Translations under genes and position numbers: made by a program
In this document: positions 1 to 7,496 of the stretch, piece by piece
Layout of the letters: each line of letters begins with the position of its first letter
How positions within the stretch are numbered: position 1 is the stretch's first letter
From: Nocardioides daejeonensis
GTDB lineage: Bacteria > Actinomycetota > Actinomycetes > Propionibacteriales > Nocardioidaceae
Direction of reading: 5' to 3'
NCBI RefSeq assembly: GCF_003194585.1
Contig: NZ_QHKZ01000008.1
Coordinates: 1-64,000, forward strand
DNA: 64,000 bases
Notes under the pieces: model-generated
What the model saw: the letters and a program-made list of their open reading frames with translations, nothing else
Databases searched by the model: none
Told to the model about the DNA's origin: nothing

Positions 1-52
1 CCGCGTGCGTCGCCAGACACGCTCCGCCCGTCGCGACCCCCAACCCAGAACA

Positions 53-89
53 GAGACGCCGCCGCAGCAACCAGCCGCGGCGGCGTCTC
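53..89. terminator. Hairpin downstream of ppa
   Basis: A perfect 13-bp inverted repeat (GAGACGCCGCCGC at 53-65 with its complement at 77-89) and an 11-base loop lies 55 bases past the stop of the minus-strand pyrophosphatase gene. It probably ends that transcript. There is no clear T-run, as is common for actinobacterial terminators. Bases 1-52 hold nothing I recognise. Confidence 0.7.
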
Positions 90-143
90 GCCATGCCTCT
101 TGACAGACAGGGACTACATATCAGTAGTGCGCGACGGCCCAGG

Positions 144-635
144 TCAGTGGGCAGCGCCCTTGAACCGCTCGATCGAGGCGGCGATCTCGGCCTCAGCAGC
201 CTCGCGACCGACCCATTCCGAGCCTTCCTCGACGGACTTGCCGGGCTCGAGGTCCTTGTAGGACTCGAAGAAGTGCTGGATCTCGAGGCGGTCGAACTTC
301 GACACGTGCTCGATGTCCTGCAGGTGACCCCAGCGCGGGTCCGTGGCGGGCACGGCGAGGATCTTGTCGTCGCCGCCGGCCTCGTCGGTCATCTTGAACA
401 TGCCGATCGCGCGGCAGCGGATGATGCAGCCGGGGAAGGTGGGCACCTGGAGGATCACCAGGGCGTCCAGCGGGTCACCGTCGTTGCCGAGGGTGTTCTC
501 GATGTAGCCGTAGTCCTCCGGGTAGGCCATGGAGGTGAAGAGCATCCGATCCAGGTGGATCCGACCGGTCTCGTGGTCCACTTCGTACTTGTTCCGCGAG
601 CCCTTGGGGATCTCCACCAAGACGTCGAACTCCAC
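144..635 (-). CDS. ppa: Inorganic pyrophosphatase
   Basis: Soluble family I inorganic pyrophosphatase (163 aa), which hydrolyses PPi to two phosphates in the cytoplasm and so drives biosynthetic reactions. The Mg-binding signature D-G-D-P-L-D is at residues 52-57, and the length is typical of the bacterial hexameric enzyme. The start is a GTG at 635 preceded by GGAGGA with about 7 bases spacing. It is divergent from the D-Ala-D-Ala carboxypeptidase gene, an arrangement also found in mycobacteria. Identification is firm. Confidence 0.97.
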   Translation of the reverse strand: MEFDVLVEIPKGSRNKYEVDHETGRIHLDRMLFTSMAYPEDYGYIENTLGNDGDPLDALVILQVPTFPGCIIRCRAIGMFKMTDEAGGDDKILAVPATDPRWGHLQDIEHVSKFDRLEIQHFFESYKDLEPGKSVEEGSEWVGREAAEAEIAASIERFKGAAH

Positions 636-764
636 GCGCTTTCCTCCACGATCTGCCGGCGAACTCTGACGCCGGATCCGACAAGATTCGCACCCCGAGC
701 GGGAGTGCGGGGGACATTCTCGCGCACAATAGCCCCGATCGTGTATTCGCCAGGAGGAGCCCCG

Positions 765-2186
765 GTGTCACCCAGCATCGCCCGCCGACTCTTCGGCGGT
801 CCGTCGGTTTGGCTGCCGACGGCTCTGGTCCTGGTGGTTCTCGCCACTGCCTTCGTCGGTTTCGAGGTCGATCTGGGTCGGCGGCTGGGCATCGCCGCCG
901 CAGCTCCCACCCAGCCGGAGGAGGTCCCCGCGCCGACCGGCCTGGACCTTCCTGAGTTGGCCGCACCGGTGCCGGTCGCGACCCCGGTCGACCTTGCGGC
1001 CCCCGCCTCGCGTGACGCCGTACGCCGGGCAGTGCGGCGCGCGCTCGCCGACCAGGACCTCGGTCCGCACGTCGTCGCCGCGGTGGGCGCGCCCGACGGG
1101 CGGGTGTGGTTCGACAACGGAGGCGGCCCAGGTACCCCGGCCTCGCTGCTCAAGCTGGTGACCGGATTGGCGGCGCTGGAGTCGCTCGGCCCGGAGCACA
1201 CCTTCCGCACCGTCGTACGCCGCGGCGCCAAGCCGGGCACGGTCGTGCTGGTCGGCGGTGGCGACCCGTTCCTGGCCACGGAGCCGTCGGAGGGGACGAC
1301 CTGGCCGCAGCGGGCCGACCTGACCACGCTCGCCGCCGAGACCGCGGCCGCGTTGCTGGGCGACGGGCGAACCGAGGTGCGGCTGCGCTTCGACGACTCG
1401 CTCTTCACGGGGCCGGGACTGAGCCCTGAGTGGGAGCCGGGCTACTTCCCGAGTGAGGTCGCGCCGATCACCTCGCTCTGGGCCGACGAGGGCCGGCCGG
1501 CTGCGGGTGAGGGCCATCTCGCCGACCCTGCGCCGGAGGCGGCGCGGAGGTTCGCCAAGCTGCTCTCCGAAGCGGGGGTGAAGGTGCGGGGCACTCCGCG
1601 CCGCGGGAAGGCTGGCGCAGGTGCCGAGATCGCCGGGGTGGAGTCCGCGCCGGTGCAGCAGATTGCCGAGCAGGTGATTGCCGCCAGCGACAACAACGGG
1701 GCCGAGGTGCTGGCCCGTCACGTCGGTATCAACGAGGGCACCGGTGCCTCCTTCGACGGTGGCGTGCGAGGTGTGACCGCTGTGATGAAGCGCCTGGGCG
1801 TTCCGCTCAAGGGGGCGACGATCGTGGACGGCAGCGGACTCTCCCGGCACAACGAGCTGACCGCCCGCACCCTCCTGGCCGTGCTGGCGCGGTCGGCCGA
1901 GCGACCGGAGCTCCGCGGAGTGATCGAGGGACTTCCGGTGGCGGGGTTCAACGGTTCGGCGACCTACCGCCTTGCCGCCAGTGATCCGGAGGGGCTGGGC
2001 CGGGTGCGGGCCAAGACCGGCACCCTGACCGGGGTCCATGGCTTCGCCGGCACGGTGTTGGACCTCGACGGGGCAGTGCTCACGTTCGTGGTCTTCGCCG
2101 ACAAGGTGGATCCAGCCAAGGCATTGGCCGCGCGGGCAGCCATCGACGACTTCACCGCCGCCCTGGCGGCCTGCCACTGCAGCTGA
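765..2186 (+). CDS. dacB: D-alanyl-D-alanine carboxypeptidase/endopeptidase, PBP4 type
   Basis: Class C penicillin-binding protein (peptidase S13, 473 aa) that trims or cleaves peptidoglycan cross-bridges outside the cell. An N-terminal membrane/signal segment (about residues 14-36) precedes a Pro/Ala-rich linker. The three active-site motifs are present: SLLK (127-130, catalytic Ser127), SDN (308-310) and KTG (417-419). The start is the GTG at 765, with a strong AGGAGGAG at 752-759; the frame stays open far upstream, but that stretch lies antisense to ppa and is not coding. This family is smaller here than E. coli DacB, as usual in actinobacteria. Confidence 0.93.
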   Translation: MSPSIARRLFGGPSVWLPTALVLVVLATAFVGFEVDLGRRLGIAAAAPTQPEEVPAPTGLDLPELAAPVPVATPVDLAAPASRDAVRRAVRRALADQDLGPHVVAAVGAPDGRVWFDNGGGPGTPASLLKLVTGLAALESLGPEHTFRTVVRRGAKPGTVVLVGGGDPFLATEPSEGTTWPQRADLTTLAAETAAALLGDGRTEVRLRFDDSLFTGPGLSPEWEPGYFPSEVAPITSLWADEGRPAAGEGHLADPAPEAARRFAKLLSEAGVKVRGTPRRGKAGAGAEIAGVESAPVQQIAEQVIAASDNNGAEVLARHVGINEGTGASFDGGVRGVTAVMKRLGVPLKGATIVDGSGLSRHNELTARTLLAVLARSAERPELRGVIEGLPVAGFNGSATYRLAASDPEGLGRVRAKTGTLTGVHGFAGTVLDLDGAVLTFVVFADKVDPAKALAARAAIDDFTAALAACHCS

Positions 2187-2271
2187 GCCTCGACGCAGCG
2201 CGTGGGTTCCACGCCTTCCGCTCCCGGCTGGTGCTGGCGGGCGGGTCGGCGTCCGGTTGGCAGCGATCTCG

Positions 2272-2277
2272 TAGGGT
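2272..2277 (+). promoter_or_regulatory. -10 box TAGGGT of a leaderless start
   Basis: TAGGGT is followed by six bases and then ATG at 2284, the spacing that puts the transcription start on the A of the ATG. The same geometry recurs at many genes in this window. No convincing -35 at 17 bp. Confidence 0.55.
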
Positions 2278-2283
2278 CGCCGC

Positions 2284-2397
2284 ATGAGTGGAGCGTCGGC
2301 TGACTTGTGCGGTGCTGTTGTCGAAGAGCAGCGTCACAGCCCTGGTGAAGTGACCACAACCCCGCGTTACAGCGGAGAACGGGGAGGGACGGCATGA
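2284..2397 (+). CDS. Candidate 37-aa leader peptide overlapping the metalloprotease start
   Basis: A short reading frame begins with ATG exactly six bases after a TAGGGT -10 box, so it would be the first codon of a leaderless mRNA. It runs 37 codons and ends in a TGA that overlaps the ATG of the zinc-metalloprotease gene (ATGA at 2394-2397). This suggests translational coupling. The peptide has no recognised domain; it contains a single Cys near residue 9 and a basic, Thr-rich C-terminal half. An internal GGGAGGGA before 2394 serves the downstream start as well. It could instead be just a 110-base 5' leader; conservation in relatives would decide. Confidence 0.4.
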   Translation: MSGASADLCGAVVEEQRHSPGEVTTTPRYSGERGGTA

Positions 2398-3428
2398 GCG
2401 ACGCCGGCACCGAAGGCTTCATCGACTGGGAGACCGCCGTGCGCGTCGGGTCGCGGCTGGTCGGCGACGGCCCGGCGGCGAACCGTGACGAGGCCAAGCG
2501 GGCCGTGGAGCAGCTGCGCGCGGGCGCGCACCGCTCGACCGGCCTGGTCCGTGAGTTCACCGGGCTCGAGGCACCGGAGGGAACCGCGCCCATCCTCGTC
2601 GTCGATCGGCCGAGCTGGGTTCGCGCCAACGCCGACAGCTTCCAGACGGTGCTCGGACCCGTCGTCTCGGCGGTGATGGCGAAGCGGAAGCCCGGCGCCG
2701 CGACCAAGGCGATCGGCTCGCGGATCACCGGCGCCGAGATCGGCCTGCTGCTCGGCTTCATGGGCTCCCGAGTCCTGGGACAGTTCGATCCCTTCCATCA
2801 ACCCCACGGCCGTCTGCTGCTGGTCGCTCCCAACGTCGTGCATGTGGAGCGTGAGCTGCAGGCCGACCCCACCGACTTCCGGCTCTGGGTCTGCCTGCAC
2901 GAGGAGACTCACCGGGTGCAGTTCACTGCCGTCCCCTGGATGCGCGATCACCTGCTCGCCCAGGTGGAGCGGCTGGCCGAGACGATGGTGCCTGACCAGG
3001 AGGCGCTGGAGGAGGGGCTCCGCAGCGCCCTCACCGCGCTCCGTGGCGGCAGCCTGATGGACGCGATCAGCAGTCCGGAGCAGCGGGAGGTCATCGACCA
3101 GGTGACCGGGATGATGTCGTTGCTGGAGGGCCATGCCGACGTGGTCATGGACGGCGTCGGCCCCGAGGTGATCCCCTCGGTCGCCGAGATCCGCCGCAAG
3201 TTCACGGTGCGCCGCAAAGGCATCGGCCCGCTGGACAGGATCCTGCGCCGCCTGCTCGGTCTCGACGCGAAGATGGCGCAGTACCGCGACGGCGCCGCGT
3301 TCGTGCGACACGTCGTCGATAAGGTCGGCATGGCCGATTTCAACGCGGTCTGGTCCGGCCCGGAGCACCTGCCCTCCAAGGACGAGATCCACGACCCCGA
3401 TGCGTGGATCAGCCGCGTCCACGGGTGA
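2394..3428 (+). CDS. Zinc-dependent metalloprotease, DUF2342 family
   Basis: 344-aa protein of the actinobacterial DUF2342 / 'coenzyme F420 biosynthesis-associated' metallohydrolase family. The zinc site HEETH is at residues 169-173, and a likely third ligand lies in the downstream E-G-H-A-D segment near residue 247. There is no signal peptide or membrane segment, so it should be cytoplasmic. The substrate is unknown, and the F420 label rests on phylogenetic co-occurrence rather than biochemistry. The start is the ATG at 2394, with GGGAGGGA just upstream. It sits between dacB and tilS as in mycobacteria, 17 bases before tilS, so it is probably co-transcribed with tilS. Confidence 0.85.
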   Translation: MSDAGTEGFIDWETAVRVGSRLVGDGPAANRDEAKRAVEQLRAGAHRSTGLVREFTGLEAPEGTAPILVVDRPSWVRANADSFQTVLGPVVSAVMAKRKPGAATKAIGSRITGAEIGLLLGFMGSRVLGQFDPFHQPHGRLLLVAPNVVHVERELQADPTDFRLWVCLHEETHRVQFTAVPWMRDHLLAQVERLAETMVPDQEALEEGLRSALTALRGGSLMDAISSPEQREVIDQVTGMMSLLEGHADVVMDGVGPEVIPSVAEIRRKFTVRRKGIGPLDRILRRLLGLDAKMAQYRDGAAFVRHVVDKVGMADFNAVWSGPEHLPSKDEIHDPDAWISRVHG

Positions 3429-3445
3429 CTGAGCAGGTGACCTGA

Positions 3446-4468
3446 GTGCGCTTGGACCCAGCCCTCGCCGCCGCTCGCCTCGGCGTACGCCGCGTGCTCG
3501 CCGCGGGTGAGCCCGGCGACGTGATCGTGGTCGCCTGCTCGGGCGGCGCCGACTCCACCGCTCTGGTGGCGGCCACGGTCTTCGAGGCCCACAAGCTCGG
3601 TCAGCGGGTGATCGGCGTGACGGTCGACCACGGACTTCAGGCGGGCTCGGCAGACCAGGCTGCCGCGACGGTCGCGCTGATGGCCGAGCTCGGGGTCGAC
3701 GAGACCCTGACGGCGACGGTGCGAGTCGATGCCCGCGGCATGGGGCCCGAGGCGGCCGCTCGGGAGGCCCGCTACCGGGTGCTCGAGGAGGTGGCCGACC
3801 GCGTTGGTGCATGGCGGGTGCTGCTCGGACACACCCGAGACGACCAGGCGGAGACAGTGCTGCTCGGACTGGCGCGAGGCTCGGGTGGGCGGTCGGTGGC
3901 CGGGATGCGGCGTCGCTTCGGTCGCTTCGAGCGGCCGTTCCTGGACCTCACCCGGGCCGACACGGAGGCCGCCTGCGCTGCGCTGGGTGTGACGCCCTGG
4001 CAGGACCCGCACAACGAGGACCCCGGCTACGCCCGGGTGCGCGTACGCCGCTCGGTGCTGCCGGCCCTGGAGCGGGAGCTCGGCCCCGGGGTCGCCGCGG
4101 CGCTCGCCCGGACCGCCGACCTGCTGCGTCCCGACATGGAGCTCCTCGACGCCCTGGCCGACGAGGCGTTGGCCAGGATCGCCACGCCGGACGGTCTGCC
4201 GGTGCCCGCCCTGGCGGAGCTGCCGGAGGCGTTGCGCACCCGGGTGCTGCGCAGCGCCGCCGTCGCTGCGGGGGCGCCCGGCGACGAGCTCACCTACGAG
4301 CACGTGGTCGAGGTCGATCGGTTGGTCACCGACTGGCGGGGCCAGCGCTGGGTCGATCTTCCTGGGCTCCTTCGAGCGCAACGTCTCCAGCCACCGCGCG
4401 TCGGTGCGTCCGGCTCTCCCTCCGCGGCCTACCCCGTCCTCCGCTTCACCTCAACCCGTGCTCTCTAA
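3446..4468 (+). CDS. tilS: tRNA(Ile)-lysidine synthase
   Basis: TilS (340 aa) uses ATP to attach lysine to C34 of tRNA-Ile(CAU), converting it to lysidine so that it reads AUA and is charged with Ile. The PP-loop ATP-binding signature SGGADS is at residues 32-37 of the N-terminal adenine-hydrolase-fold domain, followed by the TilS substrate-binding region. The protein lacks the full C-terminal domain of the E. coli enzyme, as is normal in actinobacteria. The start is a GTG at 3446. In relatives hpt follows directly; here a convergent VanZ-RDD gene lies between. Confidence 0.93.
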   Translation: MRLDPALAAARLGVRRVLAAGEPGDVIVVACSGGADSTALVAATVFEAHKLGQRVIGVTVDHGLQAGSADQAAATVALMAELGVDETLTATVRVDARGMGPEAAAREARYRVLEEVADRVGAWRVLLGHTRDDQAETVLLGLARGSGGRSVAGMRRRFGRFERPFLDLTRADTEAACAALGVTPWQDPHNEDPGYARVRVRRSVLPALERELGPGVAAALARTADLLRPDMELLDALADEALARIATPDGLPVPALAELPEALRTRVLRSAAVAAGAPGDELTYEHVVEVDRLVTDWRGQRWVDLPGLLRAQRLQPPRVGASGSPSAAYPVLRFTSTRAL

Positions 4469-4569
4469 GGCCTAGGCCCTCCCGACGCCTGCCACCGCCG
4501 TACGCACAGGAGAGTCGCCATGTGCTGGGCATCGGCCTCGGCGGAGCGCGAGCACGGGCAGGCGGTGAC

Positions 4570-5613
4570 TCAGCCCGCGTTCGAGTGCGGGGTGGTGATC
4601 TCGAGATCGAGGCCGGAGGCGAGGTGGCTGAGGCCGCGCCGGTCAGGGGTCGCCAGCGGCGCCAGCAGCGTGACCAGGAGGAAGGCGGCCAGAGCAGGCC
4701 CGGTCCACGGTGCGTGGCTCGCACCGAGCAGGAGGAGCGGCCCGACGCCGAGCAGCAGCTTCGCCGGTCGTCCGAACCACGCCGGCAGCCGGCCGCGAAC
4801 CGCTCGCATCGAGACCACCCACTCCCCGACGGTGCGTCCGGCGGCCAGCACCAAGACCGCCTCGACCAGGCCGGGAACACCCCACTGCAGGGCAGTCTGC
4901 AGCCGCATGTCGATCTCGCCGTCGACGCCGTAGAGGATCCAGGCGCGGTAGAGGACCGCGCAGGTAGAGCCGAGCAGCAGCACGAAGAGCGCGTCGCAGG
5001 CCATGCCCATCCACCGCCGTCCCAGCGTGATCCGGGTGGGCAGCGGCCGGGAGTCCGGGTGACGGCGCACCAGCAGCACGGCCAGGACCGAGCCGATGGC
5101 GGCGCCAGCGGTGTTGACGATCAGGTCGTCGACGTCGAAGAGTCGATAGGCGCACGGGTAGAGGAACCAGAGCCCGCTGGCCTGGGTGACCTCGATGGTG
5201 AGCGAGACGCCGAGGCCCACGAGAGTGGCGACCACGACACCCCGGCCGAGCACCCGGCGTACGTAGTAGCCGAGGGGTAGGAACAGCACCAGGTTGAGGG
5301 CCACCTGCAGGAAGGCGGGGTCGCGGAACAGCGTCGCCCAGCCCTGCCCGCGGACCGGGTCGATCTCGTGGATCGTCGCTCCCGGCGTCAGCTGACGACC
5401 CACGCACGCATAGCCCTCGTCGGGCAGCGGAAGCATCGTGTAGCACCACAGCGCGAGCCCGTAGATCGCTGCGCCGAGCATCACCGTCAGGTCGCCGAGG
5501 CCGAGGCGACCGTCCCGGCGGTACTGGTACGCCGCCACCGGGATCAGCAGCAACACGGCCAGGCCGCAGCCACCGACGATGGCGAGCAGTGCATTGGCCA
5601 CGGTGGACGACAT
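4570..5613 (-). CDS. VanZ-like / RDD-domain membrane protein
   Basis: 347-aa integral membrane protein. The N-terminal half has a leading TM segment, then further TM helices with the VanZ-type pattern (Asn/Phe-rich second helix, a conserved E-V-x-Q-x segment, then D-V-D-D-L-I-x-N-T-x-G). The C-terminal part begins with an R-x-x-G-x-x-x-D helix and ends with G-x-T-V-G-x-x-x-x-x-M-R, the hallmarks of an RDD domain. Function is unknown; VanZ relatives affect teicoplanin resistance and lipid-linked envelope steps. The start is the ATG at 5613 (an upstream extension runs antisense to hpt and is rejected). The gene is inverted between tilS and hpt, so it looks like an insertion into a conserved pair. 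Confidence 0.8.
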   Translation of the reverse strand: MSSTVANALLAIVGGCGLAVLLLIPVAAYQYRRDGRLGLGDLTVMLGAAIYGLALWCYTMLPLPDEGYACVGRQLTPGATIHEIDPVRGQGWATLFRDPAFLQVALNLVLFLPLGYYVRRVLGRGVVVATLVGLGVSLTIEVTQASGLWFLYPCAYRLFDVDDLIVNTAGAAIGSVLAVLLVRRHPDSRPLPTRITLGRRWMGMACDALFVLLLGSTCAVLYRAWILYGVDGEIDMRLQTALQWGVPGLVEAVLVLAAGRTVGEWVVSMRAVRGRLPAWFGRPAKLLLGVGPLLLLGASHAPWTGPALAAFLLVTLLAPLATPDRRGLSHLASGLDLEITTPHSNAG

Positions 5614-5704
5614 GACGGGAGGGTAGGTGATCGGTGCCCGTTCACGCGACGGATCGGCATGCCCTGTGAGCGGACCGGGTGCAGCCGGCCCCGAGAACGT
5701 GTGG

Positions 5705-5710
5705 CACGCT
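5705..5710 (+). promoter_or_regulatory. Weak -10-like box before hpt
   Basis: CACGCT followed by six bases and ATG 5717 matches the leaderless geometry seen elsewhere, but the first base departs from TAnnnT. No ribosome-binding site is visible before the ATG. Confidence 0.3.
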
Positions 5711-5716
5711 GACGTC

Positions 5717-6268
5717 ATGGATTCCGCCCATGTCGAGAGCGATCTGATCAACGTCCTCTTCACCGAGGAGCAGATCCAGGCGAAGCTGCAGGAGATGGCG
5801 GACACGATCTCCGCCGACTACGAGGGCAAGGACCTGCTGATGGTCGGCGTCCTCCGCGGCGCCGTGATGGTCATGGCCGACCTCTCCCGAGCGATGGGCC
5901 GCCACCTCGAGATGGACTGGATGGCGGTCAGCTCCTACGGCTCGGGCACCAAGTCCTCGGGCGTCGTGCGCATCCTCAAGGACCTCGACACCGACATCTC
6001 CGGTCGGCACGTGCTGGTCGTCGACGAGATCATCGACACCGGACTGACGCTCAGCTGGCTGATCTCCAACCTGTCGAGCCGCAACCCGGCCAGCGTCGAG
6101 ATCGCCACCCTCCTGCGCAAGCCCGAGGCGCTCTCCATGCCGGTCGTGCCCAAGTACGTCGGCTGGGACATCCCCAACGAGTTCGTGGTCGGCTATGGCC
6201 TCGACTACAAGGAGCGCTACCGCAACCTGCGCGACATCGGCACCCTCGCGCCCCACGTCTACTCCTGA
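5717..6268 (+). CDS. hpt: Hypoxanthine phosphoribosyltransferase
   Basis: 183-aa purine salvage enzyme that makes IMP/GMP from hypoxanthine/guanine and PRPP. The PRPP-binding motif VVDEIIDTG is at residues 101-109, followed by Leu-Thr, and the flexible-loop Ser-Tyr pair is near residues 73-74. I chose ATG 5717; it has no Shine-Dalgarno but sits six bases after a -10-like CACGCT. In related genomes hpt is followed directly by ftsH; here about 5.5 kb of accessory genes intervene. Confidence 0.95.
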   Translation: MDSAHVESDLINVLFTEEQIQAKLQEMADTISADYEGKDLLMVGVLRGAVMVMADLSRAMGRHLEMDWMAVSSYGSGTKSSGVVRILKDLDTDISGRHVLVVDEIIDTGLTLSWLISNLSSRNPASVEIATLLRKPEALSMPVVPKYVGWDIPNEFVVGYGLDYKERYRNLRDIGTLAPHVYS

Positions 6269-6293
6269 CCCTGCGGTCGAGCCGGCCCCCGGA

Positions 6294-6330
6294 GGTCGAG
6301 CCTGTCGAGACCGGTCGGCTGACCTCGACC
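6294..6330. repeat. Dispersed repeat GGTCGAG...CTCGACC after hpt
   Basis: GGTCGAGCCTGTCGAGACC (6294-6312), with CTCGACC at 6324-6330, can fold with the first GGTCGAG. The 19-mer is nearly the reverse complement of the GTCTCGACAAGCTCGACC sequence found inside panC at 39783, so both belong to one repeat family. It probably also acts as the 3' end of hpt. Confidence 0.6.
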
Positions 6331-6351
6331 ATCGGGCGTCTCCGTCCTCGC

Positions 6352-6382
6352 TGACAACCCGGTGAGCCGCACGCTCCGTCTC
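6352..6382 (+). promoter_or_regulatory. Candidate ECF-type promoter before the sigma-factor operon
   Basis: TGACAACC (6352-6359), 17 bases, then CGTCTC (6377-6382), resembles the AAC...CGTC pattern of promoters read by ECF sigma factors. It precedes the pair at 6419-7455 and would fit autoregulation by that sigma factor. Pattern match only. Confidence 0.35.
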
Positions 6383-6418
6383 TTCTACAAGAGCACCCTG
6401 GAAGAGAAGGAGCAAGAC

Positions 6419-6964
6419 ATGCCTGACCTCGATTGGCCCACCCGCATCGAAGGGGCCTTCGGCGACGGACCGCAGCCCCGCGGCGTCGCCGACGACCTGG
6501 AGGCCGGGCGTCGGGCCCTGCGCAGGCGGCGGCGTTCGGTGATGACGGCGGTCTCTGCGGCAGCGGTGGCAACAGTGGTGGTGCCGATGGCCTTCCTGCA
6601 GGCACATCCTGACGGGGATGCAGTGCGGCCGGCCTTCGCGCCAACCAGCTCCCCGAGCGCGGTGGCTCCGGAGCCCGGCGGGCAGGAGATCGTGCTCACG
6701 ATCGACGACCTTCACCAGATCAGGTACGACCGAGCCAGCGACACCCTGCGGCTGCCGGAGAAGCTGAGGCTCCTCGGTGACACGACAATCGGCAACCTGC
6801 ACGTCTTCGAGGTCGATCTCGGTGACGGGCAGAGCCTCTACTTCGGTGCTCGCACGGACGCCCGCGGGGGTGTCGCCGCGCGAGACGTCTCCGGCCATCT
6901 CGATGCTCAAGCGGAGCTGCTGGCAGCCGCGCGGCCTGACGCTGCGCCCCGGACGGTGCGGTGA
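6419..6964 (+). CDS. Putative membrane-anchored partner of the SigE-family sigma factor
   Basis: 181-aa protein with a cytoplasmic N-terminal stretch containing an Arg-rich run (about 30-39), one predicted TM helix (about 41-60) and an extracellular domain of about 115 residues. That is the layout of many anti-sigma or sigma-linked proteins, but I see no zinc-binding HxxxCxxC motif. I chose ATG 6419 because AAGGAG lies just upstream. The stop overlaps the sigma-factor start (GTGA at 6961-6964), indicating translational coupling. The inferred role is control of the sigma factor; otherwise unknown. Confidence 0.65.
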   Translation: MPDLDWPTRIEGAFGDGPQPRGVADDLEAGRRALRRRRRSVMTAVSAAAVATVVVPMAFLQAHPDGDAVRPAFAPTSSPSAVAPEPGGQEIVLTIDDLHQIRYDRASDTLRLPEKLRLLGDTTIGNLHVFEVDLGDGQSLYFGARTDARGGVAARDVSGHLDAQAELLAAARPDAAPRTVR

Positions 6965-7455
6965 ACCAGGCCGAGCGGGACCGCACCTTCACCGAGTTCG
7001 TCGCGGCTCGTCGTACCCACCTGCGCAGGATCGCCTATGCACTCTGCGGGGACTGGGCGCTGGCCGAGGATCTTGTGCAGACGGCGCTGGAGAAGGCGTA
7101 CGTCGCGTGGCCACGCGTGCGGCGCCGGGGCGCCGAGGAGGCGTTCGTACGTCGCATCCTGGTGCGAGCGCGAATCGACGAGACGCGCCGTCCCTGGCGG
7201 CGTGAGCTCGCCCATGCCGACCTGCCCGAGGCGCCGGCTGTCGACGAGAGCGATGTCGCAGACCGCTCCGACCTGTTCCGGTCGCTGCAGGAGCTTCCCG
7301 TGATGCAGCGGCGCGTCGTCGTGCTGCGGCATTGGCTCGATCTCTCGGTCGAGCAGACCGCGGCCGAGCTAGGGATCAGCGAGGGCACCGTGAAGAGCCA
7401 CTCCTCACGTGCGGTGGCCAGCTTGCGGCGGGCGTTGACCGACCTGCACTGCTGA
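6961..7455 (+). CDS. SigE-family RNA polymerase sigma factor (ECF)
   Basis: 164-aa group IV sigma factor. Region 2 is at about residues 10-80 (W-x-L-A-E-D-L-V-Q-x-A-L, the DNA-melting/core-binding helix), and region 4 at about 105-158 has the helix-turn-helix core E-Q-T-A-x-E-L-G-I-S-E-G-T-V-K-S-H. It resembles the actinobacterial SigE (SigE70) family, usually encoded next to a small membrane protein. The GTG start at 6961 overlaps the preceding gene's stop. Confidence 0.9.
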   Translation: MNQAERDRTFTEFVAARRTHLRRIAYALCGDWALAEDLVQTALEKAYVAWPRVRRRGAEEAFVRRILVRARIDETRRPWRRELAHADLPEAPAVDESDVADRSDLFRSLQELPVMQRRVVVLRHWLDLSVEQTAAELGISEGTVKSHSSRAVASLRRALTDLHC

Positions 7456-7483
7456 GGTGCGCCACGCCACGTCGCAGACCTCC

Positions 7484-7489
7484 TACGAT
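7484..7489 (+). promoter_or_regulatory. -10 box TACGAT of a leaderless start
   Basis: TACGAT, seven bases, then ATG at 7497. This decides between two possible starts (ATG 7488 and ATG 7497) in favour of the second, which would be the first base of the mRNA. Confidence 0.55.
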
Positions 7490-7496
7490 GCCTGGC

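Noticed and set aside
93-764. Upstream extension of the dacB frame
   Set aside because: It runs antisense through ppa; the ribosome-binding site and signal segment place the start at 765.
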